Shown piece after piece: positions 46,732-53,861 of a DNA stretch of 64,000 bases. The number at the start of each line of letters is the position of its first letter. Position 1 is the stretch's first letter. A model generated the notes under the pieces. That model saw only the letters and a program-made list of their open reading frames with translations. It was not told where the DNA came from and did no database searches. Both the position numbers and the translations under genes were made by a program. This stretch comes from Sediminibacterium soli (GTDB lineage Bacteria > Bacteroidota > Bacteroidia > Chitinophagales > Chitinophagaceae). The DNA lies in contig NZ_JAACJR010000008.1 in the NCBI RefSeq assembly GCF_009939225.1, positions 927,107 to 991,106 on the forward strand. The letters are read 5' to 3'.

Positions 46732-46896
46732 ATGATCACCTTCGCCAGGGCTTCGGTGATCGAGTATGAGCGTTTAGCAGAACTGGAAGATGACTTTCCA
46801 ATAGAATTTCAGGCGATTATGCGGACAAAGAAGCGTCTGATTGACGAAATGATCCAGGCAGATTGTATCACAAAAAAAGTCGGGAAAAAAGAATAA
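46732..46896 (+). pseudogene. Small-gene remnant, copy 1
   Basis: An open frame of 54 codons from ATG (EYERLAELEDDFPIEFQAI, then KKRLIDEMIQADCIT). It is about three-quarters identical to copy 2 at 48,481-48,648 over its whole length but lacks 8 bases (agggtagc) near the front, so its first residues are out of frame relative to that copy. It could still be translated as a short protein. No family is recognised. Confidence 0.5.
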
Positions 46897-46898
46897 AC

Positions 46899-48359
46899 CT
46901 ACCCTTCATCGGTTACCAGCATTACATTGAAATCAAATACATCCACGCTTCCTGACAATTCCATCTTGCAGCGAATAGGATAGTCCAGTTTCTGTATACC
47001 GGCCGTGCGCATCTGGTCGGGTAATACAATATTGGGGGTTACGATAAATACTGGCTGAAAATAGCTCGGGTTATTAAACGACGATAATACATAGGTTTGG
47101 CGATACACCATTCCGGCGCTGGTCGTTGCATGTAGAACAATATAAAGGCCGTTTCTCATTAATTTCCGGCCCCATTCATCGGGATGTTTCCAATCAAATA
47201 ATGTTGTAAGGACTATTTTTTTGATTCTCACAAACGAACCAAGCTGAGGTAAAACAAATTCTTTTTCCCGTTCCTTGTTGGAAAACACAATTGCCATATC
47301 TCGCTTTATCCTGTCAGTTGCGGCGATACTGTAGGTGGTTCCTCTCCCTGCTCCGTGTACCACCAGGTTGCGGGAATTTACCATTTCACTCAATACCCGT
47401 TTAACCGTTGGCAAGGGTATCTGCAGCTTTTCTGCTATTTCTCCACTCCTGATGCCGGGGTTATTTTCTACTACATTATAGATATGTTGTTCACGCACAC
47501 CGACAGATTCACGATTTTTCTTCTCATCCAGCTTTTGCATCAACTGGACTTGAATATTACGAAGACAGTCGAGAAAAAAATACACCCACTCTGTTACGTT
47601 CTCACCTGGGCGGTTCCGCTGCGCCTCCATAAGCCGCTGGTAATACTCTTTTTTCCTGTTTTCGATCTCATGCTCGAAGCTGACATATTCTATCCAAACA
47701 TACCCGCTCTTCATCAGTAATAGCGTAGTCAGCAGCCGGCTTAATCGGCCGTTACCATCCTGAAAAGGGTGTATGCTTAAGAATTCATAGACCAAGATCG
47801 CAGTTTTAATAAGAGCATGCGTTATATGATCGCCGTTGTACCACTGCAAAGCTGCTGCTACCGCATCCCGGGTTGCCCATCCCGGTGCACTTGTTTCAAA
47901 CACAGGGATCTTGGTTTCATCCGGCATTGTTTTTTCAACCCGGTTCGGTGATGTTTTATAATTACCCTTGTGATAACCATCCTTACTGCTGAATTGCAAT
48001 AGAGTGTTGTGAAGATGTTTGATACTACTTTCTGCAATAGGAATATCCCTGTAAGATTCTGTAATTAGATTCAGTGTTTCATAGTATCCGGCGACTTCCT
48101 GCTGGTCTCGTTCAGTGAGTTTAGCGATATCAAGATTGCCAATGAGAGTCTCCACCTCTTTGTCTGTTAAAACCGATCCTTCAATACGTGTTGACGCACC
48201 TACACTGCGAACCGTGGCAATGGATTTCAATTCCTTTAACGTCTGTTGTTCTCTCCTTTCTATAGCCTGCCACTTCGCGTCGAACCTATCCAACTGGCTC
48301 AATTCCTGAGTCAATTGCATCCAGTTAGCTGGCTTAAAAACTAATGTGTGTATATTCAT
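46899..48359 (-). CDS. Fic family protein with C-terminal winged helix
   Basis: A 486-residue Fic-domain protein, predicted to transfer AMP or another nucleotide part to target proteins. The catalytic loop HPFQDGNGRLSRLL (near 197-210) is complete. The inhibitory motif (S/T)xxxE(G/N) is present as STRIEG near 56-61, N-terminal to the core, which is the class II, self-inhibited arrangement. A winged helix at about 290-350 (RSGEIAEKLQIPLPTVKRVL) and a C-terminal domain of unknown type follow. The start at 48,359 lies just before the repeats at 48,373-48,441. It is flanked by two same-strand copies of a small-gene remnant. Confidence 0.9.
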   Translation of the reverse strand: MNIHTLVFKPANWMQLTQELSQLDRFDAKWQAIERREQQTLKELKSIATVRSVGASTRIEGSVLTDKEVETLIGNLDIAKLTERDQQEVAGYYETLNLITESYRDIPIAESSIKHLHNTLLQFSSKDGYHKGNYKTSPNRVEKTMPDETKIPVFETSAPGWATRDAVAAALQWYNGDHITHALIKTAILVYEFLSIHPFQDGNGRLSRLLTTLLLMKSGYVWIEYVSFEHEIENRKKEYYQRLMEAQRNRPGENVTEWVYFFLDCLRNIQVQLMQKLDEKKNRESVGVREQHIYNVVENNPGIRSGEIAEKLQIPLPTVKRVLSEMVNSRNLVVHGAGRGTTYSIAATDRIKRDMAIVFSNKEREKEFVLPQLGSFVRIKKIVLTTLFDWKHPDEWGRKLMRNGLYIVLHATTSAGMVYRQTYVLSSFNNPSYFQPVFIVTPNIVLPDQMRTAGIQKLDYPIRCKMELSGSVDVFDFNVMLVTDEG

Positions 48360-48372
48360 TTCGGTTAAAATA

Positions 48373-48441
48373 ATACGATCTGATACGTAAATATACGATT
48401 ATTTTTAAAATAAATGATACGATCTGATACGTAAATATACG
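48373..48441. promoter_or_regulatory. Two direct repeats with TACG every 10 bases
   Basis: The 25-base unit atacgatctgatacgtaaat (plus atacg) occurs at 48,373-48,397 and 48,417-48,441, 44 bases apart. Inside each unit tacg recurs three times at 10-base spacing, one helical turn. The units sit 14-82 bases before the Fic start. They look like operators, perhaps for the winged helix of the Fic protein itself. Confidence 0.6.
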
Positions 48442-48480
48442 GAAAGCTATGTTGAAGCCAGACAGCTGAACCACCGTTCC

Positions 48481-48648
48481 GATGATCACCTTCGTCAAGA
48501 CTTCGGTGATCAGGGTAGCGAGTATGAGCGTTTATTAGAACTGGAAGATGATTTTCTCATTGAACTTCAGACAATTGTGCGAACTAAAAAGCATTTGATT
48601 GATGAAATGATCAAAGCAGATTGTATCACAAATACGAAGGGTGAATGA
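48481..48648 (+). pseudogene. Small-gene remnant, copy 2
   Basis: The frame is open from about 48,418 to a TGA at 48,646 and encodes a hydrophilic helical sequence (DDHLRQDFGDQGSEYERLL, then ELEDDFLIELQTIV and a KKHLIDEMIKADCIT end). No ATG, GTG or TTG is found in frame, so it probably lost its start when the neighbouring DNA was rearranged. It aligns throughout with copy 1 on the other side of the Fic gene. Confidence 0.45.
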
Positions 48649-48700
48649 TGGGTCTTTCTTTCTAGAGCACCGGCCAAGAACTAAAAAGTATACTAATTTG

Positions 48701-48725
48701 ATACGATTTGATACGCAAATATTCG
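48701..48725. repeat. Third copy of the TACG repeat
   Basis: atacgatttgatacgcaaat followed by attcg is the 25-base Fic-promoter repeat with three changes. It lies between remnant copy 2 and the 3' end of the PfkB gene, where no promoter for that strand is expected. Confidence 0.55.
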
Positions 48726-48733
48726 AATCACGG

Positions 48734-49768
48734 CTATTTATATAGGCTGGAAAAAAGAACCCCGGAAGAAATGTCTATTAGTGGCTTTGTTTTTAAAGAC
48801 AGGTTATGTGTGCTTTTTTCTGTAATCAATTGATCAACCACTTTTTGAAGATCCCTTGCAGTGTAGTGATACATCAAACCCCGGGCTCCGTCGTATAAAC
48901 AATTTAATGCGCCCAGTGCCTGTCCATAGCGAAGACCGCTTTCAATTCGGGTAACACCTGTACGTAAAAACTCACTATGTCCTTTAAGGCAAAGCTGTTG
49001 GATGATCCCAGATGAACACCAGTCTCCTGCGCCGGCAGCATCTTTTACTTCTGCTAGTACAAAAGCCTTTAGCAGTTTCCATTTATCGGGGTTAGACGAG
49101 TTAGCACTGCGGAAATTCAAGCCATTTTTACCCTGGGTTTCAATTTCCAGCAAACATTCGATAGATGGATATCGCTCCCTATAATCTGGAATACGATCAT
49201 GGGAATATTTAATAATATCCGCAACAGCTTTAAATTTTTCGAAAAGCTGCACGTCCTTCGCTGAAGAGGGTTCAAAGAAAATAATTGTACCGCGGGCCTT
49301 TAAATAAGTAGCCAACTCAAAAGTACCTGGGTTCATCCTGTCAAAATAGAACACTTCCGGAATCAGGTGCTTTTCCATCACTTCGCTGGCCACGTCTTTT
49401 GTGATGGGCTTGAACTGCGGAAGCCAGGATTTAGTTTCGGGATCGCGAAATTCAAAGCGATGAACAGGGTTGCCGTTTTTGTCCTTTAATATCCTGTGAA
49501 TGATTATGGGGGTACTGCCTTTATCGGATACCGAAAGGTGATCTTTATGTACGTGCCAACGATCCAGATCATGGATTAGTTCCGTACTCGCCTGGTTTGC
49601 GGCGAGCCTGGCTACGGGATAGCTATCCCACCCTAGGAAACCAAGTATACTCATCACATTTCCGCAGGAACCGCCAGCCGAAAGCTTCGGAAGCGTTAGT
49701 GGGCTTCCGTTCAGGATTACATCAAGGGCCACCAATCCGGCCCCAAAACAGGTGGGTTTTTTCTTCAC
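48734..49768 (-). CDS. PfkB-family carbohydrate/nucleoside kinase
   Basis: A 344-residue kinase of the PfkB (ribokinase/adenosine kinase) family, predicted to phosphorylate a sugar or nucleoside hydroxyl with ATP. The substrate-site glycines AGGSCGNV lie at 31-38 and the anion-hole/catalytic motif DAAGAGD at 243-249 is complete, with the base Asp249. The start is GTG at 49,768, 3 bases after the preceding stop. It is the last gene of the island operon. The exact substrate is not readable; a nucleoside or phosphosugar made by the upstream enzymes is the natural guess. Confidence 0.85.
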   Translation of the reverse strand: MKKKPTCFGAGLVALDVILNGSPLTLPKLSAGGSCGNVMSILGFLGWDSYPVARLAANQASTELIHDLDRWHVHKDHLSVSDKGSTPIIIHRILKDKNGNPVHRFEFRDPETKSWLPQFKPITKDVASEVMEKHLIPEVFYFDRMNPGTFELATYLKARGTIIFFEPSSAKDVQLFEKFKAVADIIKYSHDRIPDYRERYPSIECLLEIETQGKNGLNFRSANSSNPDKWKLLKAFVLAEVKDAAGAGDWCSSGIIQQLCLKGHSEFLRTGVTRIESGLRYGQALGALNCLYDGARGLMYHYTARDLQKVVDQLITEKSTHNLSLKTKPLIDISSGVLFSSLYK

Positions 49769-49771
49769 AAA

Positions 49772-50926
49772 CTATTTTTTATACGGTTCCCCAGCTAACC
49801 ACAACAAAAAGAGTTCCGACTTCTCGGCCTCATTTCCTGCAAGCCCGCTTTCTTCAATTTCATATCCGGATGAATCCACATTCAGGATCCCCACACGGAT
49901 CGTCCTGAGCTGCTTGAATTCATAGGCGCAAAGTAACGCACCAATCGACAATAATTTACTGGAAAATGTGGAAATAACAATATCGCAGCCTTTGAGGACC
50001 TGCAGGGTCTCATTATAGTCGGTAATCGTCTCAAAAAGAGTCCGGTATACCTGGAATGGGTTCTGCTCGGCAACATATATGATATTTTGCCCCTCTACGT
50101 CCAGCCCGTCGAAAAGCAACTGGTGATATTCGATCAACAGGGCATCAGACCGGCGGGGATCCCGCGAAGGAAATGGTAACACAGGACAGATTTCGTCCGG
50201 ACTGGCCTTGTCATACGCCGCTTTGATCTGTGATTCGGAGCCCTCGCCTAAAATAGGCAGCCAGATCACCTTTTTATTTTCACTGGTCAGCTCCGAGCCA
50301 CCCTTAAAACCGTATACATAGGAAAGCTCAACATCGGGTTTAAACTCCTTGATATGGGAATCGAGGTTGGCATTTTCAGCCGTAAGAACGAAAAAATTGG
50401 GGGCATTATCTGCAAAATATTCATCCAATATCGCCTGAATCTGCCCGATCAGAGAGAAATAAATCCCCCTTGGCAGAGCGCTGATGTCCACAATAATATC
50501 AGTATACGGCTCAAAGATTGCCTTATCCCTGAAGAGGGCTGCTACGTGCTGGTCGCCGGTGCGTTTCTTCTTTTTCCCTTCTGCACTCCACAGTTCTATT
50601 TTCTGTGTCCGGATCTTATCGGCAGGTACCAGTTCACTTAAAGCATCCATGTTTGCTTTCACCTGCGGCTTATACTTACGTGAAGAAGAACTTCTTCCCT
50701 CATCATAGCATATAAGCAAACAGTCGGGTTGGATCGTAGGGCATTTACCGACGAGGGATTGAATACCCAGGTTCATGCGGTAATCAAAACCCTCTCCCAT
50801 AATGTATAACAGTTTACGTTCCCCAGCCTCTGCGCAGAAATGACTGGCAAAAAACTCCTCCAGTTCTGCATTTTTTAGCAGAACGTACGGATCCCATTTG
50901 AATGACTGCTTTATTTTCTGGTCCAT
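49772..50926 (-). CDS. Unrecognised protein of the island operon
   Basis: A 384-residue soluble protein that I cannot place in a family. The pattern suggests alternating strands and helices (a Rossmann-like core): KLLYIMGEGFDYRMN near 35-50, DCLLICYDEGRSSSS, the stretch DIIVDISALPRGIYFSLI near 140-158, then VIWLPILGEGSESQIKAAY and DIVISTFSSKLLSIGALL. There is no membrane helix or signal peptide. The ATG at 50,926 overlaps the ATPase stop by 16 bases; a TTG further upstream is less likely. Position suggests a partner of the ATPase or an enzyme acting on the same metabolite. Confidence 0.75.
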   Translation of the reverse strand: MDQKIKQSFKWDPYVLLKNAELEEFFASHFCAEAGERKLLYIMGEGFDYRMNLGIQSLVGKCPTIQPDCLLICYDEGRSSSSRKYKPQVKANMDALSELVPADKIRTQKIELWSAEGKKKKRTGDQHVAALFRDKAIFEPYTDIIVDISALPRGIYFSLIGQIQAILDEYFADNAPNFFVLTAENANLDSHIKEFKPDVELSYVYGFKGGSELTSENKKVIWLPILGEGSESQIKAAYDKASPDEICPVLPFPSRDPRRSDALLIEYHQLLFDGLDVEGQNIIYVAEQNPFQVYRTLFETITDYNETLQVLKGCDIVISTFSSKLLSIGALLCAYEFKQLRTIRVGILNVDSSGYEIEESGLAGNEAEKSELFLLWLAGEPYKK

Positions 50927-52785
50927 CGTAAAAGTTCGTCTGGTTTTCTGGACCTCCAACCTCCATAACTCAGCGGCAAATCAAAACGCACGCAGATCCA
51001 TCGGTTAAGATAATAAACACTCTTTTTTTCACCTTTTTTTCCCTGCATGGTTTCCTTTATGTGCAGGAGATTATATGCCAGACAGGTGTTGATGACTACC
51101 TGTAAATTTTCGAATATTTCGTTTGATATCCAATCATCTTCGTTCAGCAGGCGAATGGTCCGGGTTGCGTCAATGTGAAAACCTGTCACCCCTGGAGCAT
51201 AAGGAGCAGTTGGCCGGTACGTTTCGCTGTTGCAGAATGCACACAGGTTTTCAAGAAAACGAATCACCAAATGGTTGTCCGGCAACAACTTTGTTAGTTC
51301 CTTCCATTTTTCATTCGCCATCTTGCGAAGCTCTCTATCCTGGTCTTTGGCTGCAAGCGCGGCGTTGCTTTGGTTTAAATTGAGAGAGAGCATCCGTTCA
51401 TAAAGTGGGGCGCTAAGGCTCAAGAATTGTTCGACATTATTGGTTGCTATCTTGGCTAGCATCGGCATCCCGAAGTAGTACGGCAGCGAATACTGTTTGC
51501 AAAGAAATAGCCTAGCGGCTGTGACGGTTTTTTCGTCAGTTTTTTCCCGCAACTCATCTACGCTTAAAGCATAGTTGAGATCCAGTTCTCCTTTGTTAAG
51601 ATTGCGATTGATCAATATCTCGATCGTCTTAGCAAGTTGACACTGTTCAAGCAACGTACCATCGCTATTCATCAAATGATCTTTCCAAAGATCAAACTTC
51701 ACTGTTTGAGCGGTGATAGCCCATATACGTTCGAATATCTCTGTTTTTGCTTTTTCAAGTGATGAAGACAAATCATACTCCGCCAGCGAAGGATCGAGAA
51801 CGAAATCAACATCTTCCTTAGACTCCGCAGAACGCTTTGCTGCAATATTGTTGAGCAGTTTTTCAAATTTCCCTTCGTGATCCTTCCAGTAGTTTTCGAG
51901 GTGCAGTTCCAGGTAATCCCTGCCAACAGGTGTACGAAGATTGTTCAACGCCTCAAGTCTTTCGGACAACCAGATACTTACATTGCTTCTTTTTTCAAGC
52001 AGGTGCGCGATCAGTACTTCACGCTGCCCTTCAGAAAGTTTATGTAGATCGTCCAGCATAAACAACATCCGCTTGGGAACCGGAAACCCATCGACGGTTA
52101 AATATTCAGGTCGGAGCACGTCAATGGAAAAAAGTTCATTATGGCCTTCTATGGAGGTTTGCGATGGTGGAAGAAAGCTGTCGAGCAGTTCATAAATAGA
52201 GCGTTCGATACCTGCTGCCCATTCATACAACACCTGGCCATCGCAGGGCACCTGTATTTTTTTAAAATACAATTGGTCATTGGGATAATCAAACCGGATC
52301 CGAGGAAGATCTTCCGGGAAACGAAGTCTGCGTAATTCAAGTACAGAACGCAGCGTAGCAGTAATAATCCTGCTATTCAGTAATGAATAAAATAGCCTGG
52401 AACGGTTGCCCGCTTCGATAGCAGAGAAGTTTTCCAGTAATTCGTAATTCCTGGTAAAAGTGATATTGATACCCAGTATATCAATGTTATCCCTTGACAC
52501 TGCACCAATCTTCTCCATTTTTTTATACAGCTCTTTGAACTCATCACTCGATTTGCGATTCTGGAGCGTAAGTAAAGAGCCAGGCTCGAAGAGTCGTAAC
52601 AGTGATGTTTTACCAGCGCCTGGCGAACTGCGGATAAAAAATATACTATCCCATAATTTTCCGGACTGTAGTGATTCAATAAAATAATCCAGCACGATGG
52701 GACTGAACAGGCGCAGGAATCCAGCATCTGATTCGATTCGTTCAGATGCTCGCAGCAAGAATGGATTTCTAATCTTAATACTCAT
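50911..52785 (-). CDS. ORC/CDC6-like AAA ATPase
   Basis: A 624-residue P-loop NTPase. An NPFLLRASERIESDAGFLRLF lead-in, as in the ORC-CDC6 family AAA proteins of prokaryotes, precedes the Walker A SSPGAGKTS at 53-61. Walker B RMLFMLDDLHKL lies at about 239-250, and the sensor region IWLSERLEAL follows. The C-terminal half is helical and unrecognised. The family includes large NTPases in variable gene clusters, sometimes defence clusters, where they are thought to sense or switch. It overlaps the PRTase stop by 4 bases (ATGA) and the next gene by 16. Confidence 0.82.
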   Translation of the reverse strand: MSIKIRNPFLLRASERIESDAGFLRLFSPIVLDYFIESLQSGKLWDSIFFIRSSPGAGKTSLLRLFEPGSLLTLQNRKSSDEFKELYKKMEKIGAVSRDNIDILGINITFTRNYELLENFSAIEAGNRSRLFYSLLNSRIITATLRSVLELRRLRFPEDLPRIRFDYPNDQLYFKKIQVPCDGQVLYEWAAGIERSIYELLDSFLPPSQTSIEGHNELFSIDVLRPEYLTVDGFPVPKRMLFMLDDLHKLSEGQREVLIAHLLEKRSNVSIWLSERLEALNNLRTPVGRDYLELHLENYWKDHEGKFEKLLNNIAAKRSAESKEDVDFVLDPSLAEYDLSSSLEKAKTEIFERIWAITAQTVKFDLWKDHLMNSDGTLLEQCQLAKTIEILINRNLNKGELDLNYALSVDELREKTDEKTVTAARLFLCKQYSLPYYFGMPMLAKIATNNVEQFLSLSAPLYERMLSLNLNQSNAALAAKDQDRELRKMANEKWKELTKLLPDNHLVIRFLENLCAFCNSETYRPTAPYAPGVTGFHIDATRTIRLLNEDDWISNEIFENLQVVINTCLAYNLLHIKETMQGKKGEKKSVYYLNRWICVRFDLPLSYGGWRSRKPDELLRWTRK

Positions 52786-53861
52786 TTTTCTCTGTGTCTT
52801 GAAATCCTGGGAAAAAGCCCTTTTGGCTTCATGTCTGCTGGCAGCCAAAAAATAGCAATTGTATTATTGGGTGCATTATGATTTAGCACGATGGGTAACG
52901 CACACTCGTTAAAACCAAGATAAGGTTCATCATGTTTTCCTTTTTCATAGTGCTCATCTACCACCCGATTATCAAAATATTTCTTTAGAAAGGCAACGAT
53001 CTCCTTATCCCCGGTGATACGCTCTTTAATAGTTGAATCGATCTCAAGAAGACAATCGACGGTCAGTTCGCAGTTTTTTCCAGTTTCTTTCTTCCATAGA
53101 GCAATCCCATCCTTAATGTTTTTGATAGCGTCTGTGGTTGCGATGTAAAACAGGATATGAATTTCAATATTATCGAAGTCTATTGCATCCTTATATCCTT
53201 CTGCACTTTCATCAAAAATTGTTTTGAGAACTTTTCCCAACTTTCCCTTCCCACCTGAGCGATAATAGGTTTTACCGCTGGCCGTAAAATCATCGATAAA
53301 AAAAAGTGTCCGAAATTTCTTACCGGGTAACGCTTCCTGGAGCTTTCCAACCATCTCTTTGATCTTCTCAGCCGAAGGTTCATACGTTGGCAAAACCTGC
53401 TCGTTGTTTAAAAAGGCCACTCGCCTAAACTGATCAATCCGTGAGCCATCGCTTAGGCCCATGTACATGGACATTTGCTGATTTTCGGCATATTGTGGAG
53501 AGTTAATGATCTTGGTAACCAGGTGCGGCGCGAGCCCTATTTCTGCAGCGGTCTTTTTGATCAGGAATGGATTTACTTTCTCCGGATAGAGAATATCCAC
53601 CAGGTGAGATACTTGCTCACTGGAAATAAAGATCAAGTGTTCGCGAACGAGTTTGTAGGCTATTTTACGATCCTCGATTGTATCGAACTGTTGCAACCAT
53701 TTCACCAGGCTTTCAATAAAACGTGTCCCAGGTGCAAACTGCTGGTATTCGTTCCATTTCAGGTCGGCCATGGCTTGGAGTAATGGGCGCTCCCGGTCGA
53801 TTTCATCCGGCGTCCATTCCATGATTTTAACCAGCAATGTTTCTGTCAGTAAATTTCTCAT
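52782..53861 (-). CDS. Phosphoribosyltransferase-like protein
   Basis: A 359-residue protein with a PRPP-binding signature, FFIDDFTASGKT at 187-198, the form of the type I PRTase loop (hydrophobics, two acidic residues, TxSGKT). A helical N-terminal part (1-130) precedes MGLSDGSRIDQFRRV near 134-148. Near the C-terminus, LNHNAPNNTIAIFW resembles the conserved end of PRTase-like proteins seen in conflict-type gene clusters (I recall the label PRTase-CE). It is predicted to form or cleave an N-glycosidic bond with ribose-5-phosphate. The start overlaps the SIS-HAD stop by 4 bases. Confidence 0.8.
   Translation of the reverse strand: MRNLLTETLLVKIMEWTPDEIDRERPLLQAMADLKWNEYQQFAPGTRFIESLVKWLQQFDTIEDRKIAYKLVREHLIFISSEQVSHLVDILYPEKVNPFLIKKTAAEIGLAPHLVTKIINSPQYAENQQMSMYMGLSDGSRIDQFRRVAFLNNEQVLPTYEPSAEKIKEMVGKLQEALPGKKFRTLFFIDDFTASGKTYYRSGGKGKLGKVLKTIFDESAEGYKDAIDFDNIEIHILFYIATTDAIKNIKDGIALWKKETGKNCELTVDCLLEIDSTIKERITGDKEIVAFLKKYFDNRVVDEHYEKGKHDEPYLGFNECALPIVLNHNAPNNTIAIFWLPADMKPKGLFPRISRHREK

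Noticed and set aside
46409..46732. Plus-strand frame reading through the tRNA-Met remnant (GADLNCRP)
   Set aside because: This peptide is a well-known false product of antisense translation of tRNA-Met genes. The tRNA remnant explains it.
46899..48359. Fic toxin with a separate FicA-type antitoxin
   Set aside because: The inhibitory STRIEG motif is inside the Fic protein itself, so a separate antitoxin is not required; the flanking remnants show no such motif.
48373..48725. Short direct repeats as a CRISPR array
   Set aside because: Only three units exist, the gaps differ (44 and about 284 bases), and no cas gene is present.
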